Shown: positions 25,341-34,517, counted from the first letter of the stretch. The stretch is DNA of 64,000 nt from Bin87 sp965262485 (GCA_965262485.1 OZ253540.1:3968001-4032000), one strand, 5' to 3'. Program-made: numbers and translations. The notes: generated by a model not told the origin, from the letters alone.

Positions 25341-26303
25341 TCAGCCCGGGTTGCCAGCGAAAGGGGATTGTTCCCGGCTGTCGAAAACCCGCGTTGGCTG
25401 CCATCTGCCATGCTCGGCGTCGAACCGGGCCAGCGCAAGGAACAAACCATTGGGGTCGTACACACGCCGCTGGTCATCAGGGCCGAATGGCTGCGAGGGG
25501 TTATTGAGGGCTGGAACCGGCTGACCATTCCGCACTCCGGCTGCTTCGGTTTCGCTGACCGTTAACCTGGATAACGTGCGAACCGGCCAGTCCAGCGGAT
25601 GGAGGAGATTCTGCCAGTCGGAAGCGGGAGACAGGTCTTCCAACTGTTCCAGGGTAACGCTGTCCGTTGCGTCGAAACCGCCACACGATGAGCGGGTCAG
25701 GGCGGTAACGTACCCGCCGCACCCCAGCATCTGCCCCAGGTCGTGGGCGACGGAACGCATGTAAGTGCCGGGGCCACAATCTATTGTGAGCTCTACGTCG
25801 GGCAGGTCCAGGGAATCGATTGCGATGCTGAAAATCTCGACGGTGCGTGGCTGGCGGGTTATCTCTTTGCCGGCTCGCGCCAAATCGTACAGGCGCTGTC
25901 CGTCCACTTTGAGGGCGCTGTACATGGGCGGGATCTGCGGGATCAAGCCGATGAAGCTCTGCAAAGCCTGGTGGATAACCTGGTGGGATAGTCCCGCCGG
26001 ATCGGCAACCTGAGTGATCACTCCCTCGGCATCGTAGGTAGTGCTTGACTCTCCCAGGCGAACCGTCATTCGGTATTGTTTGCGCCCGGAAACGACCTGT
26101 TCCATGAGGCGAGTGGCCTGCCCGAAACAGATGGGCAGAACGCCGCTGGCGAGGGGGTCCATGGTGCCGGCGTGGCCGACTTTTTTCCGTTGGCCGGTGA
26201 TGCGTTTGACGCGACGGAGGGCTTCCATTGAAGTGATGCCAACCGGTTTGTAGAAGTTCAGGAAACCGTTGATCGCCGTGCCGCCGCGTTCGCTGCCGGG
26301 CAT
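25341..26303 (-). CDS. truB: tRNA pseudouridine synthase B
   Basis: The 320-residue enzyme makes pseudouridine 55 in the T loop of tRNAs. Motif I HAGTMDPLASGVLPICFGQA has the catalytic Asp49, and YKPVGITSMEALRRVKR precedes it. The C-terminal extension from about residue 240 fits the PUA-like tail. It follows rbfA by four bases on the minus strand, a common gene order. Confidence 0.94.
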   Translation of the reverse strand: MPGSERGGTAINGFLNFYKPVGITSMEALRRVKRITGQRKKVGHAGTMDPLASGVLPICFGQATRLMEQVVSGRKQYRMTVRLGESSTTYDAEGVITQVADPAGLSHQVIHQALQSFIGLIPQIPPMYSALKVDGQRLYDLARAGKEITRQPRTVEIFSIAIDSLDLPDVELTIDCGPGTYMRSVAHDLGQMLGCGGYVTALTRSSCGGFDATDSVTLEQLEDLSPASDWQNLLHPLDWPVRTLSRLTVSETEAAGVRNGQPVPALNNPSQPFGPDDQRRVYDPNGLFLALARFDAEHGRWQPTRVFDSREQSPFAGNPG

Positions 26304-26307
26304 GAGA

Positions 26308-26703
26308 TCAGGTTTGCTTCAGCTGGCGGGCTGCGGCCGGGTCAGGGGACGCGGTGGCGTCGCCGAGGTCGTCGATGATGCGCATCAGGCGATCTGCTTC
26401 CAGCATGGCGTCATCCAGCACAAAAGTTAGGAAGGGAACGTAACGCAAGGACACGCGGCTGCGTAGTTCGCGGCGCAGGTAGGAGGCGGAGGACTGGATA
26501 CCGGAGAGGGCCTGCTGGCGTACTTCCTCGCTCCCCATAACGCTGACGTAAACCCGTGCGCTACGCAAATCGGAGGTGGCGCGCACCTGGGTGATGCTGA
26601 TGATGCCGCGCAAACGGGGGTCGTTGAGTTGTGAAGCGATGAGGCCGGAAATTTCCTCGCGCAGGACTCCATTGACCCGTTCAACGCGCCGTCGGTCAGT
26701 CAT
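26308..26703 (-). CDS. rbfA: Ribosome-binding factor A
   Basis: The 131-residue factor matures the 30S subunit at the 16S 5' end. RRRVERVNGVLREEISGLIA is followed by LNDPRLRGIISITQVRATSD, and the KH-like fold ends in FVLDDAMLEADRLMRII. GGAGG eight bases upstream selects ATG 26703 over an ATG three codons earlier. It lies between infB and truB in the operon. Confidence 0.94.
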   Translation of the reverse strand: MTDRRRVERVNGVLREEISGLIASQLNDPRLRGIISITQVRATSDLRSARVYVSVMGSEEVRQQALSGIQSSASYLRRELRSRVSLRYVPFLTFVLDDAMLEADRLMRIIDDLGDATASPDPAAARQLKQT

Positions 26704-26789
26704 GTGCTGCACCTCCCCGTATACGGGCGTCGGTTGGGTGGAAACGCCGCAGGGCTTCCACCCAACCGGTCTGTAAATAATGCCCGGAG

Positions 26790-28604
26790 TTAGTTAACGC
26801 GTTCCATGCGGTAGGCGACAATGACGTCGCCCTCTCGGTAATCATTGAAACCGTCCAGCACGATGCCGCATTCGGTACCGGCGGTGGCCTGGTTCACTTC
26901 GTCGCGGAAATGTCGGAGGCTGTTGATTCCAGTTTCGATGACCGCGTTTTGTTCACGCATGAGGCGAACGGTGCTCTGACGCACGATACGACCATCGAGG
27001 ACCCGACATCCGGCGATCTGAACACTGCGTCGTCCGGAGAATATTTCGCGGACTTCGGCTCTGCCGACCACGACTTCGTGGAACTCCGGTTCCAGCATGC
27101 CCTTCAAAGCCTGCTCGATGTCTTCCAGCAGCCGGTAAATTATCTGATAGCTGCGAACTTCCACGCCGAGGCGATCGGCGGAGCGTTCAGCGCCGATCTC
27201 GAACCCGACGTTGAAGGCCAGGACGATCCCGTCGGAAGCCGACGCCAGTTGAATGTCGGAATCGCTGACTGAACCTGAACCGGAGTGGATAACGCGGGCT
27301 TTCACTTCGCCTTCCGACAGTTTGTCGATGGACTGGGCGATGGCTTCCACGCTGCCCTGGACGTCGGCTTTGAGTACAACAATGAGTTCTTTCACGTCGC
27401 CGGCGTCGATCTGTTTGACGACGTTGTCCAGCGTGATCACGGTGTCCAGATTGCCGGTGTGAGAGCGCCGCCCGTGGCGCTCAGCCGTCTGACGGGCGGT
27501 GCGTTCGTCGGTCACGGTCTGTAGGATGTCGCCGGCCTCCGGGGTGGCGTTGAGGCCGATGACCACGCCAGGGCTTCCGGGTGTGATGCAGTCTATGGAC
27601 TCGCCGCGCTCGTTGGTGATGGCGCGCACGCGGCCCCAGGCGCCGCCGACCACGATTTGGTTGCCGACTCGCAGAGTGCCCGACTGGATCAGTACCGTGG
27701 CGGTGGGACCGCGACGCCGGTCGAGGGTTGCCTCGACGACAACGCCGGCGGCCGGGCGTGTTGGATCGGCTCTGAGTTCCATGACCTCGGCCAGAACGGT
27801 GAGGTTTTCCAGCAGATCTCCGACACCGTCGCCGGTTTGCGCGGATACCGGGACGGCGATGACGTCTCCGCCCCACTCTTCGACGAGGAGATTGCGTTCG
27901 CTGAGCTGGCGTTTTACGACTTCGGGTTGGGCTCCGGGCAAATCCATCTTGTTGATGGCAACGACGATGGGAACTTCCGCAGCGCGGGCGTGGGAAATGG
28001 CCTCGTCGGTTTGAGGCATGATGCCGTCGTCGGCGGCGACGACCAGCACGGCGATGTCGGTGACACGGGCACCGCGGGATCGGATGGCAGTGAATGCGGC
28101 GTGGCCCGGCGTGTCCAGGAACGTGATTGGCTGACCGTCCCGTTCCACCTGATAGGCGCCGATATGCTGGGTGATACCGCCGGCTTCTTTCTGTACCACG
28201 GATGCCTCCCGGATGTAGTCGAGGAGGCTGGTTTTGCCGTGGTCGACGTGGCCCAGGATAGTAATGACGGGTGGACGAGGCTGCAGCTGCTCATCGATTT
28301 GCGCGGTGGCGTCGGCGGTAATCGCCGCAGTTTCGGCATTTGATTCAGCGAGGCGGGTTCGCACGCCATACGCGGCGGCGGCCACGGTGGCCACCTGGTG
28401 ATCGATCACCTGGTTTACCGATACCATGATGCCGTGGCGCATTAGTTGCTTGATTACGTCCACCGGCGTTTGGTCAAGGAGTTCGGACAATTCTTTGACG
28501 GTGAGGGTTTCGGGCAAAGTAAGAGCCCGAGGGCTGGCGCGACGTGGTTCAGCACGTCGGGTGCGTCGCGATCCAGTGTCGCGTTGTTCAGTAGTCATGG
28601 TCAA
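26790..28604 (-). CDS. infB: Translation initiation factor IF-2
   Basis: A 604-residue GTPase that places initiator tRNA on the 30S subunit. It has one IF2_N-type domain (about 28-90), then G1 GHVDHGKT (about 118), DTPGHAAF, NKMD, and domains II to IV ending in the tRNA-binding region with IAGCRVLDGRIVR. The N-terminal part is short: only about 110 residues before the G domain, against several hundred in E. coli. Short forms are common in other phyla. It is preceded by ylxR. Confidence 0.95.
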   Translation of the reverse strand: MTMTTEQRDTGSRRTRRAEPRRASPRALTLPETLTVKELSELLDQTPVDVIKQLMRHGIMVSVNQVIDHQVATVAAAAYGVRTRLAESNAETAAITADATAQIDEQLQPRPPVITILGHVDHGKTSLLDYIREASVVQKEAGGITQHIGAYQVERDGQPITFLDTPGHAAFTAIRSRGARVTDIAVLVVAADDGIMPQTDEAISHARAAEVPIVVAINKMDLPGAQPEVVKRQLSERNLLVEEWGGDVIAVPVSAQTGDGVGDLLENLTVLAEVMELRADPTRPAAGVVVEATLDRRRGPTATVLIQSGTLRVGNQIVVGGAWGRVRAITNERGESIDCITPGSPGVVIGLNATPEAGDILQTVTDERTARQTAERHGRRSHTGNLDTVITLDNVVKQIDAGDVKELIVVLKADVQGSVEAIAQSIDKLSEGEVKARVIHSGSGSVSDSDIQLASASDGIVLAFNVGFEIGAERSADRLGVEVRSYQIIYRLLEDIEQALKGMLEPEFHEVVVGRAEVREIFSGRRSVQIAGCRVLDGRIVRQSTVRLMREQNAVIETGINSLRHFRDEVNQATAGTECGIVLDGFNDYREGDVIVAYRMERVN

Positions 28605-28653
28605 AACCTCCTCCAGCGGAACGGCCCCACCAACGCTCCCAGCGTTGCCGGTT

Positions 28654-29034
28654 TCATTGGTTTATGTTGGGCACGACGTCGCCAGCCGAAGCCATTCCAT
28701 TGCTTGCTGCGGCAGATGCGATAGTCTCAAGGTAGAAATTTCTCATTGAATCCAGGTCCTGGGAAGAAACTGCCTTGCGCAGGCTCTTCTCCAGGGCGCG
28801 TTTGACTAAGCCTTTATCCCAACACTCCGGCTGCCGGCACAAGTAGGCGCCGCGGCCGTTGGCACGGCCCGTCACGTCCACGCTGGTAGAACCGTCCGGA
28901 GCGCGAACCACGCGAACCAAGTTGCCCTTCGGCCCTTTGCGACCGCAGGCGATGCAACTACGTTCCGGTATGTGACGGGGTTTGGGAATAGGTGTTACCT
29001 GACTGGAGCAGCGGTCCTGCAATGGCGGGGCCAC
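28654..29034 (-). CDS. YlxR family RNA-binding protein
   Basis: A 126-residue protein with the DUF448/YlxR core: RHIPERSCIACGRKGPKGNL, then GRANGRGAYLCRQPECW. It sits between nusA and infB as in most bacteria; in Bacillus and Clostridia the family binds RNA, including RNase P RNA. The start is GTG 29034 with GGAG five bases upstream. Confidence 0.88.
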   Translation of the reverse strand: MAPPLQDRCSSQVTPIPKPRHIPERSCIACGRKGPKGNLVRVVRAPDGSTSVDVTGRANGRGAYLCRQPECWDKGLVKRALEKSLRKAVSSQDLDSMRNFYLETIASAAASNGMASAGDVVPNINQ

Positions 29035-29077
29035 GGCTCCATCCGAAAGATGTCAGAGAGTTAGGAGTGAGGAAGTA

Positions 29078-30856
29078 TCACCGGCCCCGGCCACCAGGGC
29101 CGCGGGCTCCGGGAACGTTGCCACCCCGGCGGTTGCCACCGCCGCGCCGGCGACGACTATCGCCGCCACGGAAGTCTCCGACAATGTCTTCAGCGAACCT
29201 GATCTTTCCAGCGTCGGGAGCCAGATTGGGCAGACCTGCCAACAGGTCGGCGATATCTTCCTCGACCGGTTCGTCGTCTTCGAGTTCTTCGTCATCGTCT
29301 TCAACGATCACATCGTCGATAGTAAGATTTCCCAGGGCCTCCACGCTGAGGCCGACCGGCTGCGGTTGCGTTCCTGAAGCGGATGCGGTGACGGCGGCGG
29401 TCTCTTCCTCCGCGATGAGGGCTTCGAGAAGGGCGTCTTCATCAAAAGCCTGATCCGGGAACGCCTGATCCGGGGTTGCAACCTCGGCCTCCAGGACTTC
29501 GGCTACTGCTGCTACTTCCGCTGGCGGTTCGGAGATTGTGGCGGCGATGTCGGCGACGACTTCGGCGTCAACGGTTGCCGTCTCGGGGCTGGCTGCAATG
29601 GATTCAATGAGTTCAACCGTTTCGGCGACCAGGCCGGTTTCAGCGATGGCGGCTTGTGCGGCCTCGGCAACCGGCATCACGGCTTCTTCCACGGTGGCGG
29701 CGGCCCGTTCAGCGGCGGCAGCGGCGGCGGCCAAAGCGGCGCGTTCTGCGGCGACGCGGGCGGCTTCAACGGCTCTGGCTTCGCGCAGGGCTTCCCACTG
29801 CTCAACGTTTTTGATGTCCAACCGCCATCCGGAGAGGCGTGCGGCCAAACGAGCGTTTTGACCGTCGCGACCGATGGCCAGCGACATCTGGTTCTCTGGA
29901 ACCACGACGTAAGCGGTGTTTTCGTCCTGGTCCAACTCAACGGCGCCAACGTCGGCGGGGCTGAGGGCGCGGGAGATGAGTACCCGGGGGTTGGAATCCC
30001 ATTCGATTACATCGATCTTTTCGCCCTGTAGTTCGTTGACGATGCTCTGGATGCGGTTGCCACGCAAGCCGATGCAGGAACCGACCGGGTCAACGCCTTC
30101 CTGGTGAGACGCGACCGCGACCTTGCTGCGGACTCCGGGGTCGCGGGCGATGCTGCGGATTTCCACCGTACCGTTGCCAATTTCCGGGACTTCCGCCTCC
30201 ATCAGGCGGCGGAGCAGGTCGCGATGGGTGCGGCTCACGACGACTTCGGGGCCGCGGGGAGTTTGCTGTACTTCAACCAGCAGCACCTTGAGGTTCTGGC
30301 CCTTGCGGTATCGTTCGTTGCCGACCTGATTGTCGGGGCGCATGACGCCGCGAGCCCGGTTCTGGTTCTGGGCCTGGTGGGGATTGAGGTTTATGAAAAC
30401 AGTGGGGCCCTTTTCGACGCTTTCGATACTGCCGCTGATCAATTCACCCTGGTATGCCGAGTATTCCTCGAAAATCTTTTCGCGTTCGGCTTCGCGGAGG
30501 CGCTGCATGATAACCTGGCGGGCGGTTTGAGCCGCGATGCGACTGGCGTCGTGGGGGACCTCTTCAGATTCGGCGATTTCGTCGCCGAGTTGGATGTTGG
30601 GTCGAATGCTCTGAGCTTCCTGTAGGGAAATTTCGGTTTCGGGGAATTCGACCTCTTCAACCACGGCGCGCAGGGCGAATATGCTGATGTCACCGGTGTT
30701 GGGGTTCAGTTTAACCGACAGGTTTTGGCCACCGGCCGGGTCGTCGCGCCGGAAGGCCGACGCCAGAGCAACTTCAATGGCACGCAGTACCTGGTCTTTC
30801 GCCAGCCCGCGTTCAGCGGATAACTGATTTAATGCCATCATGAAATCGCTTTTCAT
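29078..30856 (-). CDS. nusA: Transcription factor NusA with long acidic linker and RGG-rich tail
   Basis: A 592-residue protein. The N-terminal RNA-polymerase-binding domain (about 1-130), S1 domain and two KH domains (up to about 350, including GSCIGLRGNRIQSIVNEL) are normal. After them comes an Ala/Glu-rich stretch of about 180 residues, then an acidic VEDDDEELEDDEPVEED run and a C-terminus with RGGDSRRRRGGGNRRGG and more Arg-Gly repeats. ATG 30856 has GGAGGA seven bases upstream. It is first in the nusA-ylxR-infB-rbfA-truB operon; rimP, usually ahead of nusA, is absent. Confidence 0.93.
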   Translation of the reverse strand: MKSDFMMALNQLSAERGLAKDQVLRAIEVALASAFRRDDPAGGQNLSVKLNPNTGDISIFALRAVVEEVEFPETEISLQEAQSIRPNIQLGDEIAESEEVPHDASRIAAQTARQVIMQRLREAEREKIFEEYSAYQGELISGSIESVEKGPTVFINLNPHQAQNQNRARGVMRPDNQVGNERYRKGQNLKVLLVEVQQTPRGPEVVVSRTHRDLLRRLMEAEVPEIGNGTVEIRSIARDPGVRSKVAVASHQEGVDPVGSCIGLRGNRIQSIVNELQGEKIDVIEWDSNPRVLISRALSPADVGAVELDQDENTAYVVVPENQMSLAIGRDGQNARLAARLSGWRLDIKNVEQWEALREARAVEAARVAAERAALAAAAAAAERAAATVEEAVMPVAEAAQAAIAETGLVAETVELIESIAASPETATVDAEVVADIAATISEPPAEVAAVAEVLEAEVATPDQAFPDQAFDEDALLEALIAEEETAAVTASASGTQPQPVGLSVEALGNLTIDDVIVEDDDEELEDDEPVEEDIADLLAGLPNLAPDAGKIRFAEDIVGDFRGGDSRRRRGGGNRRGGNVPGARGPGGRGR

Positions 30857-31022
30857 CGTTGTCCTCCGCGGTGCGGGCTGGGTCTGGTTTCCCTGGTGTC
30901 GCCCGGCAATGTTACAAGAGTAAAGCGGGTACACGCCCCGCTTTCCAAATCCGTAAACCTCTCGCCATAGATGTGCATTGAACCGATGGTATCCATCTAT
31001 AGCAGGGCGTCTATGTGAACGT

Positions 31023-31051
31023 AGTATAGCACCGGCAACAGTCAGGGGCAA
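31023..31051 (-). promoter_or_regulatory. Promoter of the nusA operon
   Basis: On the minus strand, TTGCCC (31046-31051) and TATACT (31023-31028) are 17 bases apart. The leader to nusA is about 160 bases; the 349-base gap between nusA and cysM shows no gene. Confidence 0.55.
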
Positions 31052-31205
31052 CACCGAATCCGGTCGATTAACGGTCGGCGGGCCGGCGAGATTACGTTGG
31101 GGAAACGGGTGACGCCGTAGCTGATTGGTTGGCGAGAAGGGGTGTTAACAACGGAAGCGGCGCAATTCGGCGCCGCCACGGATGGATCTGGTCGAGAAGG
31201 GGGCA

Positions 31206-32156
31206 TTACCACCAGATTTTGCCCTGTGCTTCTTTGGCGAGGGTTTCGTAGTCCTTGGTCCACAACTGACTGCTCAGGTATTTCCACCCGCCATCAGCCA
31301 GCAGGCACACGACGTTGCCGCTTTCCATTCGGTCCGCCTGTTTCAATGCCCCGGCGATTACGGATCCGGAGGAGATACCCGCGAAGATGCCCTCTTTGTC
31401 CAGCAATTCCTTGGTCATGTGGAAGGAATCGAAGCTATTGACCAGCAAGCGGTTGTCCAGCAGGTTGATGTCAAGGATGGGCGGGATGAAACCGTCTTCC
31501 AGGCGACGCAAGCCGGAGATGAAGTCGTCGGGTTCCGGGGCTACGGCAATGATCTTGATCTCGCTGCGATGTTCTTTCAACCGGCGGGCGTTGCCCATAA
31601 GCGTACCGCCGGTGCCGAGGCCGGCGACGAAAACGTCCACGTCGGGGAGGGCCTCGACGATTTCCTGACCGGTGCCTTCGTAGTGGGCATCGGGATTGCC
31701 GTCGTTGCCGTACTGATACAGCATGAGGTAATCGTGGGGGTTTTTGGCGACCATCTCCTGAGCCACGACGACGCTGCCGTTGGTGCCCAGGGTGCCATCG
31801 GAATAGACTATCTCGGCGCCGTAGGCTTCGAGCAGCTGGGTGCGTTCGGCGGAAACGTTTTCCGGCATGACCACCTTCACCGGGTATCCCTTGATGCGAC
31901 CAATCATCGCCAGGGATATGCCAGTGTTGCCAGAGGTGGGTTCCAGGATGGTACGGTTGGGAGTGATCTCGCCGTCGGCTTCGGCGCGCTCGATCATTTT
32001 GAGCGCGATGCGGTCCTTCACGCTGCCGGTGGGGTTTTGGCCTTCCAGCTTGGCGTAAATGCGTACGTTCGGGTTGGGTGAAAGTTTTTGCAACTCCACC
32101 AGAGGGGTGTTGCCGATGGTAGCGATAATGCCTTTGTATGTGGAATTGGTGGGCAT
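31206..32156 (-). CDS. cysM: Cysteine synthase, CysM-like
   Basis: A 316-residue PLP enzyme making cysteine from an activated serine and sulfide or a sulfur carrier. The PLP lysine is in KLEGQNPTGSVKDR (about residue 48), with PTSGNTGISLAMIG and the phosphate loop GLGTGGTLMG. The C-terminus ends in two Trp. Position 93 bases behind a MoeB-type activating enzyme on the same strand invites comparison with the CysM-CysO-MoeZ route of Mycobacterium, but no carrier gene is present. Confidence 0.88.
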   Translation of the reverse strand: MPTNSTYKGIIATIGNTPLVELQKLSPNPNVRIYAKLEGQNPTGSVKDRIALKMIERAEADGEITPNRTILEPTSGNTGISLAMIGRIKGYPVKVVMPENVSAERTQLLEAYGAEIVYSDGTLGTNGSVVVAQEMVAKNPHDYLMLYQYGNDGNPDAHYEGTGQEIVEALPDVDVFVAGLGTGGTLMGNARRLKEHRSEIKIIAVAPEPDDFISGLRRLEDGFIPPILDINLLDNRLLVNSFDSFHMTKELLDKEGIFAGISSGSVIAGALKQADRMESGNVVCLLADGGWKYLSSQLWTKDYETLAKEAQGKIWW

Positions 32157-32249
32157 GATCGGCTGTTGGGCGGCTGGAATGTTACTCCGGCGGGGCCGGT
32201 GGTCAGGTTAGCGGTGGTTGGATTCTGCTGAGCAGCAGGGTGAGCCAGG

Positions 32250-33098
32250 TTATACCGCACCGGCGGCGATGGTTGCCGGCTCGGGGATTTCGGCGACGCC
32301 ACAGAAAACCTCATAGTCGATCAATTCGGTAACGGTGGGGTTGTCGCCGCAGAGCGGGCATTCCGGGTTGCGCCGCAAACGTACTTCGCGGAACTGCATG
32401 CTCAACGCGTCAATGACCATGAGCCGGGAAGCCAGGCTGTCACCGATGCCGAGGATGTATTTCAAAGCTTCGGTGGCCTGGATGGAGCCGACGAGACCGG
32501 TCAACGCACCCAAAACGCCGGCTTCGGCGCAGTTGGGAACCATGCCCGGAGGGGGCGGGGCCGGGAAGAGGCAGCGGTAGCAACCCTGGCCGGGCAGGAA
32601 CACAGTGGCCTGGCCGTCGAAGATGAGGATGCTGCCGTCGAACAATGGCTTGTTGAGCAGGTAACAGGCATCGTTGACCAGATAGCGGGTGGCAAAGTTG
32701 TCGGCGCCGTTGATAACGATGTCGTACTGGCTGATGATGTCGAAGGCGTTTTCTGAGGTTAGCCAGGTTTCGTGGAGAACCACATCAACTTCCGGGTTAT
32801 AGGACAGGATGTTGTCCTTGGCGGACTGCACCTTGGGTCGGCCAACGTCGGGCGTGTGGTGCAGGATCTGACGCTGAAGGTTGGACAACTCGACGACATC
32901 GAAATCGACGATACCGAGTTTGCCCACGCCGGCAAGGGCCAGGTAAACGGCGGAAGGGGAACCAAGGCCGCCAGCGCCGATAATGAGCGCGCTGGACTCC
33001 ATCATTTTGCGTTGGCCGGCGCTGCCGACATCCTGCATGATGATGTGGCGGCTGTAGCGTTTGACCTGGTCTGGAGTCAGGCGAAGAGGTTGGACCAT
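32250..33098 (-). CDS. MoeB/ThiF family adenylyltransferase
   Basis: A 282-residue E1-like enzyme that adenylates the C-terminal Gly-Gly of a sulfur-carrier protein. It has the ATP loop GAGGLGSPSAVYLALAGVG (about 41-59), R-x4-Q in LSNLQRQILH, a CxxC pair in QGCYRCLF, another in PECPLCG and Cys in VPNCAEAGVLGA. It lacks a rhodanese domain. GGAGGA seven bases upstream selects ATG 33098. Partners in this genome (MoaD, ThiS or CysO) are not visible. Also possible as ThiF. Confidence 0.88.
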   Translation of the reverse strand: MVQPLRLTPDQVKRYSRHIIMQDVGSAGQRKMMESSALIIGAGGLGSPSAVYLALAGVGKLGIVDFDVVELSNLQRQILHHTPDVGRPKVQSAKDNILSYNPEVDVVLHETWLTSENAFDIISQYDIVINGADNFATRYLVNDACYLLNKPLFDGSILIFDGQATVFLPGQGCYRCLFPAPPPPGMVPNCAEAGVLGALTGLVGSIQATEALKYILGIGDSLASRLMVIDALSMQFREVRLRRNPECPLCGDNPTVTELIDYEVFCGVAEIPEPATIAAGAV

Positions 33099-33384
33099 TA
33101 CCGATTCCTCCGAGGTTTGCAATTCGCCGGGATCTACGCAAGGCCGGCGGATGTTGCTGGCTAAATTCCCTGGATAATGCGGGGGTCAAATACTGAAAAA
33201 CCTGCACCCCGAAACCCGCAGGCAGCGGCGTCCGGTGGGCGCAGGCGCGGCTAGTGATTGCAAACCGCCTGCCCCCTATGTGTGAGGACAGGCGCAGGTG
33301 TAACGTGGCAGTTGCAAGCGCATCATTTCAGCGTCAGTTTATCGGCCAGCCCTGAAATTTGTCAATAGATTTGGGTCGGTTCGG
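33099..33384 (-). other. Long leader region upstream of moeB, no gene
   Basis: The 414-base gap between the Rrf2 gene and moeB (33099-33512) has no credible coding frame. Reading on the minus strand, GCCTG/CAGGC and several CCTGC/GCAGG arms could fold. I could not match it to a known riboswitch. The left end of a MITE begins at 33385. Confidence 0.35.
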
Positions 33385-33506
33385 CAGGGCCTTTTCAAAG
33401 TTGTGGAAATTATCCACCCGCTCGTCCTGAGCCTGTCGAAGGACGGTCGCCGATGGTTCGACAAGCTCACCATGAGCGGAGGTAGGAGGACTTTGGAAAG
33501 GCCCTG
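33385..33506. mobile_element. MITE with CAGGGCCTTT-type ends carrying a CTCGTCCTGAGCCTGTCG palindrome
   Basis: The ends are CAGGGCCTTTTCAAAGT and the complement of CAGGGCCTTTCCAAAGT (16 of 17 match). GTCGGTTCGG (33375-33384) and GTCGGTTCAG (33507-33516) flank it, 9 of 10 identical. The interior (33418-33479) is the CTCGTCCTGAGCCTGTCGAA palindrome. It inserted at the very end of the Rrf2 regulator gene, whose stop codon lies in the flanking repeat. There is no coding capacity. Confidence 0.75.
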
Positions 33507-33512
33507 GTCGGT

Positions 33513-33998
33513 TCAGGAAGGCCGGCCAATGGGAATGGGTTGCGCCATCGGCTCCTGGGCGTCTGCCTGGTGATCGGCGGCGCTGATGAGGGCGCATTGC
33601 CGCGTTGCCAGGTGTTCCAGGGTAGTGGCTTCCAGCACCTGCTGAATCGAATCTTCCACCGTTTGCCAGATTTCTTTCTGGGCGCACGAATCGGCGAACA
33701 TACAGTCGGTGGGGATGGTAAGGCAGTCGAGGGGCGATGCGTTGCCGTCGAGTTCCCGCATGATGTCGTAGAGGTTTACGTCGGCCGGGGTGCGGGCGAG
33801 CAGGTGTCCGCCCTGTGGCCCCCGACGGCTGTGGACGAAACCGCTTTTGTTCAGGGTGGACATGAGGCGTTCGAGGTAGGGTTCGGGAATACCCTGCCGG
33901 TAGGCGATGGTTGCCGTCTGCACGGGGCCATCTCCGTAGCGCATGGCTAACTCAACCAATGCGCGGACGCCATAGTCAACTTTCATGGGGATGCGCAA
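33513..33998 (-). CDS. Rrf2 family iron-sulfur transcription regulator
   Basis: A 161-residue winged-helix regulator: MKVDYGVRALVELAMRYGDG, then YLERLMSTLNKSGFVHSRRG, where the winged helix is followed by PQGGHLLA. Cys92, Cys99 and Cys105 (Cx6Cx5C) match the cluster-binding loop of IscR-type proteins, so it probably senses iron-sulfur or redox state. The start is TTG 33998 with GGAGG seven bases upstream; ATG 33986 is too far. Being divergent to nothing and upstream of moeB-cysM on the same strand, it may control them. Confidence 0.9.
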   Translation of the reverse strand: MRIPMKVDYGVRALVELAMRYGDGPVQTATIAYRQGIPEPYLERLMSTLNKSGFVHSRRGPQGGHLLARTPADVNLYDIMRELDGNASPLDCLTIPTDCMFADSCAQKEIWQTVEDSIQQVLEATTLEHLATRQCALISAADHQADAQEPMAQPIPIGRPS

Positions 33999-34085
33999 AC
34001 CGACACCTCCGTATCTGTTGCCATTATACCCAATTGCACCCGCAATGCCAAATGCTCTGGCGGCATTGCGCTGATAGCGGGGCGT

Positions 34086-34517
34086 CTATTGGGTTGAATC
34101 CGTCGATTGAGCGTCGCGCCGGACGTAAACCGTCATGTAGGTACCGATTCCGGTGGCAATCAGTTGTCCTTCCGCGCCGAATATCTCCATATCGCCCACG
34201 ATGATTCTTCCGCCCCTGCTTTTGATGCTGCTGCGGGCGGTCAGCGTCCCGTCTTTGGCCGGGGCGATGAAGTTCAGCTTGAGTTCGATGGTAACGGCAT
34301 GTTCGCCTTCTTTCAGGACCGAACGGCAGGCACGAAAAAAAGCGTAGTCGGCGAGAGCGACCAGCAATCCGCCCTGCACCACACCGGCGCGCTGACGGTG
34401 TTTGTCGGCTATTGTCATAAAGGCGGTGCCGACGCCGTCTTCCGATACGCCGGGACGTATGCCCAGAAGATCGGCGAATGGCCCATCCGGACCCGGAGTA
34501 GTTTCTTCCTGGCTCAT
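34086..34517 (-). CDS. PaaI family hotdog-fold thioesterase
   Basis: The 143-residue protein would hydrolyse acyl-CoA thioesters. The catalytic region HRQRAGVVQGGLLVALADYA matches the PaaI hotdog helix with its conserved Gly pair and Asp. C-terminal strands RSSIKSRGGRIIVGDMEIFG complete the fold. ATG 34517 has GAGGAG a few bases upstream. The substrate is unknown. Confidence 0.87.
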   Translation of the reverse strand: MSQEETTPGPDGPFADLLGIRPGVSEDGVGTAFMTIADKHRQRAGVVQGGLLVALADYAFFRACRSVLKEGEHAVTIELKLNFIAPAKDGTLTARSSIKSRGGRIIVGDMEIFGAEGQLIATGIGTYMTVYVRRDAQSTDSTQ

